A DNA stretch of 64,000 bases from Haliotis asinina (lineage: Eukaryota; Mollusca; Gastropoda; Lepetellida; Haliotidae). The stretch is from positions 10,793,501 through 10,857,500 of the forward strand of contig NC_090287.1 of assembly GCF_037392515.1 (NCBI RefSeq). The letters are read 5' to 3'. The notes under the pieces were generated by a model that saw only the letters and a program-made list of their open reading frames with translations, was not told the origin of the DNA and did not search any database. This document shows, piece by piece, positions 35,921 through 48,762 of this stretch. Within the stretch, counting starts at the first letter, position 1. The number at the start of each line of letters is the position of its first letter. The position numbers and the translations under genes are program-made.

Positions 35921-38870
35921 ATGGTGAGAGTCCTTGGAATGCCATGATAGATATACACACATTCCTGACAGCTGAAATCGATCCTCATGTGGGTCAGTCT
36001 GTGACTTTCCAATGTATTATCTGCGACATGAACAGAAACCTGAATTCATTGTTTACAAACGTAATAATCCTTGAAGGTCGGGTCAGTACTCGGGTTCTGG
36101 TGGACTCGCTGATACAAGTAACCGTATCCCATATGTTAAGATCGAATCTCACGATGCAGATCACTTTATTTTATGGTCCTGAACTGTAGTGTAATAATAG
36201 AATGGATTGGAAATGTTTGTTCGTGTTGTAATTTCAATAGGGAAACATTTCCGTCATTATTTAATAAGGCTAGCTTAGCGTTCACGATGAAAGCCAATTC
36301 CTAACGCATAAAAGACACAACACCAGTGACATCTGTTTCAAGTTTTCTAAAAAGTATTTCGCTCATTCTTTTACGAATGTTCTGGGTGTTTTAGAGCAGA
36401 CACATATTGGTAAGCTACAAGAATTTAGGAGGCTATTCCTGTTAATAAGCTGCTTTAGAATTGTTGAACATTTACTTGCCATAAAACTTTACTTAACCTC
36501 TATGTTGTGGACACAAAACAATGATTCGTAAACCAAAGCATGTATGAGACTTTACTGATTGAACTGTCAGCACCCAAGTGAATAAAAGTATTACTGCGAT
36601 AACAGTACTATCAAAACAGGACCTATATCCACCAGGCGCGAGTGCTTTCTATGTTGCATCGTTTCCATGCGTTTGGTATCTACAATGGACTTCTGACGTT
36701 CCATTATCGTGTAAAAATGAGTCATCACCTTGATTCCCGAATGACGTTCCCAAGTTGAAAATGTTATTTCCTATGTACACATTCATGACTGATCACCCCC
36801 GCTCCTCAACGTCCAGAGTCAAGCGGTCAAATGTACATGTAGTGTACATTGAGCGTTCTTCACATCTGCGGACAGGCATACCTGTATGATCTGGGTTGTG
36901 TTTTCTTATGACTCATTGATTCATAATTAACCTTAGACACTCGTCTGTCAATATGCTACAACTTCAGCACCCCAAGAGTATTGAAATCTACGCTACATTA
37001 CAGAACAGTACGAAGCCACTAAAAGGAATGAGTGGACAGACACCAAATTGGTGATTCATGTCATGACCGATTGTTCATTTCGAAGCTCATGATGTCAGTC
37101 ATCGGATTTTCAGGCACTTGCTCCATTATAACAGGCCGCCAACAGTTAGCCGGAATATTACCTCGGTTGGCTTTCAAACCCTTCACTGAACTGTTGAGCC
37201 TAACTTAAACATGGTAAAGAGCAATATCTAAGGCTGCAGGTCATTTAAGTTCATATTTATGTAAATATGTCTGTTTGTATTATCACTTTTACCCTTTGGA
37301 AGGGCTACGATTGACAGCGACCCTCATTTGAAATGCTTGTAGCAGTCATTACATATATACATGATATGACACATATCAAGTTTCAATACACTGTTCTTAC
37401 ACAGGGCCTCATCAAGTGACATCTGATCCACTATTGCAGGTGACTGGTGTGCATAATTCTGGATATTGGTTGTGATGCATGGTTTGGTCAGATAATGTCA
37501 GCATACTAATCACGTTAAGGGTAGCCAGCAGTCAGGTCGACCACCATTTCGTAGGATAATACATCCCTTCTTTGAATCACAAAACCTTATTTCTTCGCTG
37601 TCAAGCGGCGTGTGAAACAAAGTGACTTCCACTTCAGAACGTTCCAAAATTCCCGGGTATAGAACCACTCCACCTATGAGACGCCTGCCCGGAGCAGCAT
37701 GACAGGCTTAGTGTGAAGCTTGACTTCACTGGATTTTGAGGTCACGGGGAAGAGAGTACTGTCGAACGAAAGTCGGTCTCTTCAGTTCATGACTGACTTA
37801 TGGTCTAACACGGCACGCACTGATGATGACCTTTGAATGTACTGAATATGACACTGTGAAAAGGGGTACACATTCCCGTTTTTTGCATGAAGTTTCAATT
37901 ACATGTAACTTGTTGGTATGGCTGCTTCGGCTCTCATCTGCATTGGTTTGGTGGTTGGTTTGATAAATAGTTTTGAAGTAAATGATAAATGATGTATCCA
38001 TCTATCTGTATATGTATGTATCTATTACACACTCTGCAACAAAACACAACCTGCATTCAATACATATTCTTCTCAACTGGTAATGAGAGTTCACTGTTGT
38101 TTATGCATGCCATTCAACCACTCAAGGTCTTATAATTATTGTTATTATTTGATCATATTAGACACCTTACCAGTGAAACCCGACTGTGAGGGGTAATAAG
38201 AACAGTTATCGCATCACTGCCAAAGTGGTGTGTGGCAACGGAGAGGTCAGCTTTGAAACGGTCCATTACATCCTGAATCTAGCCTAACCAAGATCAACTA
38301 AGGACAATACTTGCATATTTATGGTTTTTCGTACTTCTGCTTACTCCAATAAACGTCTTTATCCCAACCCCAGAATGTCGGCTACATTTTACAACATTGA
38401 TTACCCTGCTACATGGCTTTCAAACAAAATCAGCCATAGGTAAATAGCATTTAATATATTGATAATTCTCTATGGGTATTTAACCTATGCATTCGATTTC
38501 ATTTATTATGATTTCAGTCACTGGTTGACTGACGTAATTCAAAGTGTCTTGATGCTGAAAATACATATGTCTGCATTCCACCTACGTATTCACTGGTTTT
38601 ACACTCGAGTGGAGATTTGTGGTGTCACGATCTTTACTGACAAATGGTAAAGACGAACATGCCATGCTTTGATAACTCTCCAGAGTTTGATGTTTGGTAA
38701 CTGGGTTTTCTTGCAAGACTGTCTACTGTCCAATATTATTTTCCGTCATCGAGTCTTTAATTACACCATAGCTGCGACATAGGACACCTTAAGCTTCGCA
38801 CTGTCACATAAAAAGGTGCAACATAAAGAAGTTTGTTCTCGTGTGACTAGACGTGTTGCCCCATTCTGCA
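35921..38870. other. Region upstream of transporter copy A; left copy of a diverged segmental duplication
   Basis: No gene seen. Stretches such as gttgtggacacaaaacaatg (near 36505), the gtttggtatctacaatggac area (near 36670), the gtcaggtcgaccaccatttc area (near 37530) and ttggtatggctgcttcggct (near 37912) reappear in the same order and orientation at about 45765-47600. This marks an old duplication of the upstream flank. Confidence 0.55.
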
Positions 38871-38879
38871 TAATTACAG

Positions 38880-39240
38880 CGTAAGAAATATTGTTCTTGT
38901 GTTATGAGCTTTGCTTTGTCTTGTACACACACATGTACAAGGTGTAGAACACATTTTCCGCACGTCCAGCTTTGTATTGCCCAATACACTTATATAAGAC
39001 GTTTGTTGCTCGTCCGTCTCGTTCTAAAACCGTTAGCCATTAGGTATTCTAAAAATGGCACTCACACTAGTTTGAAGTGTTAACGCACCTGATTAGACCA
39101 TATGGGTGAACAGAACGGGCGGAGAAATAAATGCGTTGACCATAAGACACATCCACACGTCAAGGCAGCCTGAGCACAAGCAAGATAAAACTGCAGCAAG
39201 AGATACGCGGTGATATCTACCAAGCCATTCTGTCAATTCG
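38880..39240 (-). pseudogene. Orphan SLC46-type promoter / first-exon cassette
   Basis: It has the same order as the 5' region of transporter copy A: the repeat text gagctttgctttgtcttgta (38905), then an eroded donor region (39085-39100, acgcacctgattagacc), then gggcggagaaataaatgcgt, a gataaaa where the TATA box would be (39183) and the conserved block gatatctaccaagccattct (39213). No transporter coding exon follows in the sense direction between here and copy A. It is probably a relic of a lost gene copy. Confidence 0.55.
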
Positions 39241-39499
39241 TGGCAGAAATCAGTGATAAACAGTGACTGGCTCTTCATATGACAGACAGAAAAAAACGAC
39301 CTCTGAATCAAAGGAGACGTGTTTGACATGCCTGCTTTTTATGAACAACTGGTTTAGATGTGTCGATTTGGGGCCAAACAGCCGTCTGTATTTTATATCA
39401 CAAAGTCCTCCATCCTCGGCGCGATAAACTGCAAGTATGAATATAGACAGCGGTGCATTAATCAGCAACGCGAGCATGCCATTGGTAGGCGTGATGGAC

Positions 39500-40130
39500 A
39501 ATTTGTTACAACGGATGCACTAGCCTTGGGGTGTCGTCGTCAGTCACTAATGTTGCATATCGTTCGACGTGACGAAAATGATGTAGAATTAGATGTGGGA
39601 CTGCAACCTGCACTAACACACAGCCGCTGGTCTGCAGGTACCCGTGTACAAGACCAATCATGACTGCAATATCATCGTGTTCGATGTTTAGAATGGTCCG
39701 AAGACATGTCAGAATCATCCATAGGCAGAGGAACAAATGACGAATCACGCTTTTTAAGGCTTTGCCGATGACGGGTGTGAACATCGCGTGAAGAGTTGTG
39801 ATCGTGAGATTCACCGATTTGGGGGAATCGCAACTGTTTCGTAAGCCGTTTGTGTCTACGGTCGAACTGAACTGACTAGACCACTGGAATCAAAATGCAA
39901 GTGTTGATCACATTCTGACCCTGGTCCTTCTTCCATTTATGCAGCCAGGTGGACCTGCACTGACATTGAAACATGGTAGCCCATGAACACGACCGAACCC
40001 ATTCGGAATTAACTGGGACGACAAGTGTTGCAGTGACGAACTCACGAATTGCAACAATCTCCGGTTAGAGCGCTCCCACAGGATCTCCTCTTCAATGAGG
40101 TTACAATGGCTATAGACTCTTCGGTCCCAA
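39500..40130 (+). pseudogene. Broken Tc1/mariner-type transposase, copy 1
   Basis: Successive frames give pieces of a Tc1-like DDE transposase in order. CLEWSEDM (about 39690) matches the RL-W line, NDESRFLRLCR (about 39740) holds the second catalytic region, FGG (about 39825) the -WGGI- position, and LVLLPFMQPGGPALTLKHG (about 39925) the -LPFL--Q--GP-L-FQ-D- stretch. The frame shifts several times and stops are common. The third acidic residue region (PDLNPIEHL in relatives) is not clear. Terminal repeats are not found. It is an old, dead DNA transposon. Confidence 0.6.
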
Positions 40131-40139
40131 CACTTCCAA

Positions 40140-40215
40140 TGAGTGTGAAGGTGCCATAGGTTCGATTCTACACATGGGTAAAATGTGTGTAGCAGATGTC
40201 TGGTGCCCCTAAACA
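40140..40215 (+). mobile_element. SINE fragment, tRNA-headed family, middle part
   Basis: The B-box-like ggttcgattctacacatggg is followed by aaaatgtgtgtagcagatgt and ctggtgcccc, as in the body of the family. The tail is missing. Confidence 0.6.
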
Positions 40216-40849
40216 TACTCAGTCACTCACTTACACACACACACACACTATCGCGTGAACCTACATGGACCTGGACTGACATTTCAACTTCTGGATGTTG
40301 TGGTAGTGCTGCCCGATGACACTTCCTTGCATAACAGAAAGTTAATGTCGATGCTTCACTTTGTTCCCATTCCATGCCATTCGTCACCACATTCCGTTGC
40401 GCCTTTCAAGGAAGTCCAAAGAAAACAGTGATGAATTCTGAAACATAACATTTGCCCAACGGTGATTTGTAAAGGGTTAATGTGACGGGACAACACGTGG
40501 ACGTCTGGCATGTAGGTTCCTTCTGTGTAGAAGATTATAAACCATTTGTTCACTCACACAGACACCTGTAGGTATTTGTGGCTCGTCTCCTGTTTGGATG
40601 CACTATGAACACGATTTTGTATTCTGCAATGATAGTAACTTCCTGTATTACAATACAGACTAAGTTGGCGCTATTTGGTACATATGATTTATTTTGGTTT
40701 CAGTTTTCTACGCTTTAAAATTCCAGTGTGTCTGAAGTTTATTTTAGTTTTATCGTTTTCGGTCGTTTTACGTTTCCCAGGGGTCTTCTAAACTGATTCA
40801 CCAATCATTTTGTTTTAAGAGGCCACGACATTTTCAATTTATACGAATG
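40216..40849. other. Unassigned intergenic stretch
   Basis: A short (CA)n run is near 40234-40248. The piece ggacctggactgacatttca (about 40268) again resembles the Tc1 -GPGLTFQ- stretch, so a second scrap of that transposon may follow. Nothing else is recognised. Confidence 0.4.
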
Positions 40850-41000
40850 TATGTACATAGCTGTAGGAATCTATATATGTCATATTACGAATTGTCTGTT
40901 TGTGAATTTGTAATTCATTTTAGTCAGGGTGAATAGTTTTCGTCAGTTGAAAAAGTGAGTTCATTTGAACCCCTCCATATGTCAGGTAAAAAAATTATTC
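40850..41000 (+). pseudogene. Relic resembling GSTZ1 intron 3
   Basis: tacatagctgtaggaatcta and ttttcgtcagttgaaaaagt, followed by a ccatatgt word, match the same words in the same order at 23376-23560 inside GSTZ1 intron 3 (tacatagctgtagcaacgta, ttttcgtcagttaaaacagt). No GSTZ1 exon is recognised beside it. Probably a fragment of a duplicated GSTZ1 locus. The similarity is by eye and could be a shared dispersed repeat. Confidence 0.45.
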
Positions 41001-43339
41001 TGTACACCTATTATTCAGCCATCGGATGCACATTGTTTTTCATTGCGGGTTTGTGACATATATGATCAAATAAATTATTAATCTTCAGAAAAGTTGACCT
41101 GTAAGGAATGTCGTCCTAAAATCCTAGAAAGTCACAATAACACAAAATATTATCGAACTTTCCAAGCTTTCATGAATTTATCATTACCAGTGATGAAAGA
41201 AATTCAGTCTTTGTACCACCATATACAATATATAGAGCAGATATCAGGTTTGGAAATTCGGTTTATACTGATAACAGTGGTATTTTCACCATGTCTAATA
41301 TATCTGGACAGACTTGTTCTTTATATGGAATACGTTAACATAAACGCATGAAAGATATTGATTTTTGTGGTACAATTGTTGTTTTCACAGTGGATGGTGA
41401 AGCAGCAACATGTGGTGACAAACTGTGCGAAGTGCGGAGGTAGGAGTTCTCGTTTCGTCACGTCTTAATTAAAACCTCATATTGTTTCCCTTTTTAGCTG
41501 AAGTCATGTAGGACAATTGTGACCTTTGGCAAAATGGTACCTTTGTCAGCCAGGATGTAAAAGATATCTTACTGCAATTAAGTAACAAACTTTTATGGTC
41601 TCCTACAAAGTACCTTTATTACTATAGCAAGTCTTTGAGTCATTGTCAAATGGGCTGATAGTATCACCTGTGGTCATCTGCTCCCTGCAAAGACGTTGTA
41701 CAAACATTATGTACACCTCGCTAATCTATTGTAAAATCAACCCCATGGCTTCATACACAGACTATGCACACCTTTGTAAAAACACTCTGTGGCTTCCTGC
41801 GCATACCATATGTATACCTTTGTAATTACTCATTCTCATTCACTTGACAAGTATAAGCCCAGAAACGCCGTGCTTAAATAATAAAGAAGTTGCATATCCA
41901 TAACAAGTGTCTAGTATGATAGTATCATCTTCGTACAAGAAAGGATCTTCTTCGTACGTGCATGTTTGTTTAGTTTAGGCCATGGCATTATTTTCGTCTA
42001 TCCCCTTGACCTTTATACTGAATACTCATTTCATTTGACAGGAACACTATTGCGTTGAAATATGATTGTATTAGAGGGAATTCAGATGGCATCAACCACT
42101 AGTGTCATATTTTAACAACATTTCAATCAATAATGCATAAAACGCCTGAACTCAGGGGAGACACTCAGTGCAAGATATTGTCACTGTGACAACTGCCTAT
42201 GCTAGAAAAGTAGGGGGAAATAACAAGAAGTGCTATACAAAGGGATCTGGTTATCACATTTTATTCAGACAACATATAAGCTATTGAAACAAGTGGAACA
42301 AAGGTACCCACAGTAACACCTCAAAATACGTTTCTGTTGGAAAAGACTATTATAGGGTAATTAGTCTAATCACTCAAGCATAATAACTACCTCTCCGCTA
42401 ATAACAAGAGGAACAGAAATACATAGATCCGGCAACAATGCAGTCGGTGGAAATTAGTCGTCGGGGGTAATTAGAGCGTATTTGAATATCAATCCTAGGG
42501 TGTTAAAACTGCCACTTTTTATTACCAAGAGGTCATTTCTAGCCAGGTGTCCTTTGTCTGTATAGTATACCAACGTAGTCTTTCTTACACCATTTACTCA
42601 CTGAAGGGGTGATATTCGGCGTCTCTGATCTCTGTAAAGAATTATCGAGTTACTAAGTGTGTTTGCACTAATCCAAGCGGTGATGGCTTTAACAAATTAA
42701 AGTTAGAAATTAATAGAGATACGAATAGGATGGCTGTTTGAGAAATTTACATGAAACGGCAATTGTTTAGACGTAGCCAAGGGTTTTTAATAATTTAGGT
42801 GTATATTTTTCAAAACCTTCATCATGGAACACGTATGTAAATAAGACGTCCCTCCAGGGCAAGCAAATACTTATGTGAATATTTCATACCCTAAAGAAGG
42901 CTGGTGAAGTAAAATTTAGTACATTCATGTAGTACAATGTTTGACTCCCAAATTTAACCTATTCTGTTATATGGCTGAGAGATCTGACGTTTTACTCATG
43001 ATAATGTTTTAGAAAGGGTTCATCTTTATGTTTGTAAAAGATGCTTAAGAGTTTAGGTCAGTACTATTAATTGCATGGTTTATGGAGAATGTGGACGTTA
43101 CCCTTTATATACTGAAGTAGACTGTGTATGTTATGTGATTTAGGTGTGATAGAAGATGAGCATTTGTTATGCTAGATGTCAGTATTGTAACAATTAACAA
43201 TGTTGTTTATCCCCCATTTTACCCCATCAATGTGAACATAAATCAATCAAATAAAGTCATTGTTGAAAGCAACAAATCTACAAATTGTGAAACGTCTGTC
43301 AACATACATCTATCATAGATTCAACAAAAAATAACCTGT
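41001..43339. other. Unassigned region between the transporter copies
   Basis: AT-rich, with no gene I can support. One exon-like segment (41392-41442) has an acceptor ttgttttcacag, an open stretch VDGEAATCGDKLCEVR and a donor gtagga. A shorter relative (cacagtggatggtggagctg) is at 49391. Its family is unknown and it may be a relic exon. Confidence 0.4.
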
Positions 43340-43713
43340 TTAAAAATAATATATGAGGTTACACACTCGTATTCTGCTTTAGTGCTGTGGCCTCTTCACT
43401 ACCCCGAAGAAGAGAAATTGAATTGACAGATGCAATTGATCCACATATGATCACCTTGTGAATTATTCTTTGATCGGTTTTGGAATTTTCATTAAATATC
43501 TTTGTGTCTGTGGCCTACGTATGACATGTTATATATGAGTGTACACACTTGCACTGTACTATAATGCTGTGGCTTCTTCAGTACCCTGAATAACAGAAAT
43601 TGAATTGACAGATACATTTGATCCACATTTGATCACCTTGTTAATTAGTCATTTTGATCTGTTTTGTAATTTTTGTTGTAACCCTTTGTGCTTGATGCCT
43701 AAGAATGACATAT
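43340..43713. repeat. Two tandem ~185-bp units
   Basis: The first unit (about 43340-43531) and second (about 43532-43713) share agaaattgaattgacagat, gatccacat-tgatcacctt and tgctgtggc-tcttca-tacc in order. They are about 80 percent alike by eye. No coding potential is seen. Confidence 0.75.
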
Positions 43714-43725
43714 CTACTTTTCAAG

Positions 43726-43925
<200 letters not shown>

Positions 43926-44439
43926 ACATTTCAATTACGTCTCCTGTATTCACGGATGGCAATGCTGGTCCACATCGTTCATTTGTCGCTGGTTGTTTTT
44001 TCTTTACATCAGGAGGAGGCAGCAACTCTACTTTGGCCTTTCAGGTGTCCCCACTCCAATACGGCAGAACAATTCCGGGTCACAGAATACACTGGAGAGA
44101 TCCTTTAACATCTTCAGGAGCATCAAAAATGGAAAGCATCACCTCAACGTCCCATTATGCGTCTTATATAGTCATTGACATTGTGTTCGGTTATTTGTAC
44201 TTTAATGAATTGAAAGTGGCAAGAGCTGACAAGAAAATATCTGCAGATCCGAAATTACAAATAGTTATTCTTGGTTACGGCAACGTAACGTTTGATTAGC
44301 AAGAGTATTCACTTTCTAGGTTAGCTACTTCTGACTAGAAAGTGGTACATCCACGACCTGACTTAATTACTGAAGTTCCGGTCAATGACACTTCGCCTTG
44401 TCCTATACAGAAAATGTGCAACGTATGCAAGTCAACTCT

Positions 44440-44860
44440 CGTGTGACAAACTAAGCTTTGTCGTGTTCATGCGAACGTGAAACGCTGAGAAATATCTCCT
44501 GTAATGAGCTTTGCCTTGTCCTATATACACACGTGCAAGGAGAATAACACGCATCGATTGTGTTTGCGTCCTGTTCTCCCAAGTTGAACCTACACAACAC
44601 ATTGTTTTTTTCGGGTATCTTCGTCTGTCTGGAACTGCGTCTGTTTTACTCAGCCATTCTGAACAATATGAACAGGAAAACGGGATTAATAGATCACTTA
44701 CCTGATTCAATTCGGGTGACACCTGAATGAACGGAGTAAGAAATACGTGATACTTCATACCACCAGGCACATTCACAGGTCAAGGCAATCTACTCTACAC
44801 GAGCTATACATGAGAACAGCAAAAGATAAACAATGATATTTAGCAAGTCATTCTCTTACC
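44440..44860 (-). pseudogene. Orphan SLC46-type promoter / first-exon cassette, well preserved
   Basis: It contains the repeat text gagctttgccttgtcctata with cacacgtgcaagg (44509-44539), an intact acttac donor (44696-44701) after a likely non-coding exon, and a weakened TATA at ctatacat (44803). The block agcaaaagataaacaatgat, atttagcaagtcattct (44818-44854) is nearly identical to that of transporter copy A. No coding exon 1 follows. It could still start transcripts. Confidence 0.6.
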
Positions 44861-45486
44861 TTGGTAAGAGTCCTTGGTCTGAAATGATAGATAAAAATTG
44901 CTCCTGATACAAAAGATAACAAAAAAAACCACCATCCCCAACTGGGTCAGTTTGGCTTTGCAATTTATTATCGGTGACATGAACAGGGCCTCAGTCCTTT
45001 GTTTACAAACGTATTAACTCGTCAAGGTCGGAGTGAGCACTCCATGTTTGTTGTCAGAGGCGCTAAACAGAAACAGGTAACATTATTCCAGGTGTGATTC
45101 CATGCCGACGATGCTATTCACTATTCACGGGATGTTCTTGTTTACAGAGCTCCGTCATACAGTTTGAAAAGAGTTCGGCGTAAAATAGAAATGGATTCTG
45201 GATATGTGTACTTATATCTCACGCATCACCAGAAACACGATAGAACTGTCATTAATTTATTTCACGAAGACAGATGTGGGTGTTGTAAGAATTACTTACG
45301 TGTTCACTTGAAATACATATTCTATATTGTATAAAAACATAATGTCAATGAAATTTTAGATAAATTTAATTCACTGACTATTTTAACAAAATGTCTGGAT
45401 GATTCACAGTAGAGAAATATTGGTAAGTTACTAGAACTGGAGACTATTTGTTCTAAAACAAGGCTTTAGAATTATCACCATGAAGA

Positions 45487-45712
45487 TCCGGCTTAGAACT
45501 GATCTTTAGTAACACATGCATGCTTGTAGTAAGATTCGAGAAGATCGAGTGGTCGCTAACTCGGTTGAGACATGTCACTGTATCCCAACTGCGTCGATCG
45601 GAGTTAATAATTGGATAATTGGATTGTCTGGTCCCCATTCGATTATTTACAGACTGCCGTCGTATAGCTGGAATATTGCTGAGTGATGCGTAAACTGAAC
45701 TCTCTCACCCAC
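45487..45712 (+). mobile_element. SINE, second family, diverged
   Basis: aagatcgagtggtcgctaac, ttggattgtctggtccccat, gattatttacagactgccgt and gctggaatattgctgagtga match the family. It interrupts the segmental duplication, which is continuous at 36470-36490, so it arrived after the duplication. Confidence 0.8.
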
Positions 45713-46339
45713 TTCAGTCTTGTTGAATATTCACTTGCTATGTTTAGTTGACTTCTTTGTTTTGTTGTGGACACAAAACATTGCTTCGTAAACCAAGTCC
45801 AATACATTTATGATAAATACTACTTGAACTATAAAGCATATGATAACAACACCACCTACATTGTTTTGTTTCTATGCGTATCGACAATGGAGTTGGGAGA
45901 TACTTGTCTGACGTCTCATTATCGTGACATACTGAGTTATCACGTAGATACACAGATGCACACTCTTCATTGAACGCCCCCCCCCTCCCCCCAACAAAAA
46001 GCAAAATTAAAAAAACAACAACCAAGAAACACATTGGTGAATATGTAGCTGCACCATACAAATATACTATTTCTTTTCACAAACATTTTCTTTGTGTGAT
46101 TGTAAACAGCCTCACAACGCAGCAATTTATAACTTGGTCCCTTGTTGTAGAAGGAATATTCGCCCAAGGGTCACCAAGAAAACATGCAAGGCAAAACGCC
46201 GGAATGAAGCGGCAACGTATGCGGTCACTCTAAAAAGGCAAACGCTGTGTTTGAGTTTGTCAATCGTGGAATTTGACAGCAAGTCGGTGCATCAACGGTG
46301 TCCTTTCACATACAGCACGCGTCACGGTCGTCTAACGTC

Positions 46340-46700
46340 TATGTCTTGCCATAGCCTTCCAGACTACCAGATCTAAACCCGATAGAACATTTATTGGATG
46401 AACTCGATCGACGTATACGTCAACGTCGAAACAGGCCTCAAACACCTCCACAACTGGCCATAGCATCGCAGGAGTGAGTGAGTGAGTGAGTGAGTGAGTG
46501 AGTGAGGTTTTACGCCGCTTTTAGCAATATTCCAGCAATATAACGGCGGGGGACACCAGAAAATGGGCTTCACACATTGTACCCATGTGGGGAATCGAAC
46601 CCGGGTCTTCGGCGTGACGAGCTAGCGCCTTAACCACTACGCTACCCCACCGCCCCCGCATCGCAGGAAGTGTGGGTTAGAATTCCACAACAGCGGCAGC
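46340..46700 (+). pseudogene. Broken Tc1/mariner-type transposase, copy 2, C-terminal part
   Basis: The frame from about 46371 gives DLNPIEHLLDELDRRIRQRR followed by NRPQTPPQLAIASQ. This is the conserved region around the third catalytic acidic residue of Tc1-like transposases. A SINE (46474-46657) splits it, and the target words continue at 46658 with gcatcgcaggaagtgtgggt. Upstream transposase parts are not recognisable. Dead DNA transposon. Confidence 0.75.
46474..46657 (-). mobile_element. Complete tRNA-headed SINE with 11-bp target duplication
   Basis: Perfect gcatcgcagga copies flank it (46463-46473 and 46658-46668). On the minus strand the head reads ggtagcgtagtggttaaggc (A box) and acccgggttcgattccccac (B box), then the body tgtgaagcccattttctggt. 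The core is tatattgctggaatattgct and the end gcggcgtaaaacc with (ctca)n. The head looks tRNA-derived; an independent tRNA gene is ruled out by the fused body. This is the best copy of the family in the window. Confidence 0.9.
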
Positions 46701-47650
46701 CATACACAGTTCTGATTTTGACGCCATCTTGTTGACAGCAGAAACACAGCAATAACGGCTGCTGTTGTGTTGGCAAACCTTTTGTATAGACGTGTGAATT
46801 TTTACCTTTTATATCATTGAAACTAGATGGAATAACTGCTCTTAAACAGACGCTATAAAATCGTTTGAAATGGCTTGTACGTTTCCAGTTTTGAAGAGTG
46901 TCGTATTGTCGGTTCATATTGTTCAACGACTTTCCAAAATATTAAGTTACAGAATCTTATTTTCTGTTTACACTAACATGTTTGGTTACCATCCCGCTTG
47001 CCACATATGGAAGGTAGACAATGGCTCCCTTCATAAAAAAAATGATTTTATTAAGTTGCTTTGTAAGATATTCGTAAAGAGCGCCCCAAGATAAGAAATA
47101 ATGTTCGGCAAGAAGGGGTGCGAGAGTCGATTTAATGTCACGTGGTAATAATTCATTCGAGTATTTTATTTTACTATTGCAATCTAAATATGTAATTAGT
47201 TATATATAGGAGCTTCCCTTAGGGCTGGCAGTTAGCATTATTGAGAGAAATGCAATATTATTGTTCAGAGAAGTGTGTGAGGTATAGTGCCTTTAAGACC
47301 GGTCAGCGTTCAGGTCGATCACGAGTCCTAAGGAAGATGCAGCCCTTCATCAAACTTTATCCGTTCATGTCTAATCACATGTCCTCCACAACAGACCCGT
47401 GCGAAATCGATAATTAATACAGGAATGTCCGGGGTGATAAATACGTACAGCCCAAAGCAGCACGGCAAGTCTTGTGTCAAACTCGACTGTCAATGTCGAA
47501 TGGAGTGACACGTTTGCGACACTGAACCGCAGTAAGGCAGTTTATATTCTGAATTATAAGTTATGCTATGGCTTTGGCTGTTTCGGTCCTTTTGAGTTTG
47601 GCGTTGCGTAAATTAATGATGAATACAGGTTCTTTTATCAGTGCACTTTG

Positions 47651-48550
47651 TATATAATTGATATGACTTCTGTATTTCTATGTGCTTATATATAACACTT
47701 CAGTTTCAGGCTTCGGTTATTGCTTCGAGGTAAATTTGACAGTGATTTGTTTTGTTGCGTGAAGGTTGGACCACATGTAGGGTGTGCTCTGAAAATGACG
47801 TGCAGCGATTCTGTCACGATGCACCCACTATTTGCAATCATATTGTGTCAGGGCTGTATGCTTCTCTCCTTCCACAAGCAAATTTAAAAACACTTTAAGT
47901 CCGAATCTTTAAATCTCTGCTCTTGATTAGTTTTATTGATCAAAACGTGATCTTTAGTACGCTGAATTGACGACCTTTATTGAATATTGAAGTCACCCAT
48001 AAATGTGATTTTTTTCAATATGATACTTTACAAAATATGAATTCAGTAGGATCAGTTCTCGTGTATATGTTTGTCTTACTGAAACGCAAGTTACGAGAAA
48101 AATGAAAGAAACGAAAGTTACGAGGAATATGAAATCTTCAAAAAGTAAGCGTTCATGTTTATGTCTTCTAGATAAAACTGGACACAAAAATCATAGTTTC
48201 TCTCTCTCTAACAAATCTCTTTCTCTCTTATCAATATGATGTAGAAATGTATCATTAAGACTGAATTATTGCGTTAGCACACAGTTTCATCTGATTTCCT
48301 TTGAATTCATTCCGGTAAAACTATTTTCTTGAACAACGGAAATAACATGAATATTCCATTCCTTTGTTAATCATACATTATTTGTATTTGCAAAATATAC
48401 AGGGTGATATATAGCACGGAAATATTGTCCTAAACTGGCTATCTTATTTCATTTAGTTTCCCTGATCACTACCAAGTTCCCAGCATCGTTTTGAAAGAGT
48501 TCCTCATAGCAGAGTTATATTCACATATCATTTGTCTTACACCCTCCATT
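47651..48550. other. Intergenic, nothing recognised
   Basis: AT-rich sequence with a CT-rich patch near 48195-48230. No gene, array or transposon match is seen. Confidence 0.6.
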
Positions 48551-48762
48551 ATGAAGACCTGTGAAGGTCCTGGTTAGAATATTGGCCTTCGGTAACCCAA
48601 GCTTATCGTAAGAGGCGAATAACAAGATTGGCTGGTCAAGCTTCGGGTTTGCACATGTCATCGGTCCCCAACTGCGCAGATCGATGCTCATGCTTTTGAT
48701 CACTGGATTGTCTGGTCCATACTGGATTATTTATAGACCGCCACCATACTGCTGGAATATTG
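48551..48762 (+). mobile_element. SINE, second family
   Basis: gacctgtgaaggtcctggtt, gcgcagatcgatgctcatgc, actggattgtctggtccata and ctggaatattgttg match the family. The (ctca)n tail is missing. Confidence 0.8.

Larger units (their letters stand above)
44861..47650. other. Right copy of the diverged upstream segmental duplication
   Basis: It matches 35914-38000 in order: ggtaagagtccttggtctga (44873), attggtaagttactagaact (45419), gttgtggacacaaaacattg (45765), gttcaggtcgatcacgagtc (47309) and ttatgctatggctttggctg (47560). A SINE (45487-45712), a Tc1 scrap (46340-46700) and another SINE (46474-46657) are inserted. No gene seen. Confidence 0.55.

Noticed and set aside
46562-46657. Possible tRNA gene (A and B boxes)
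   Set aside because: The tRNA-like part is fused to a SINE body and flanked by a target duplication; other copies share this structure.
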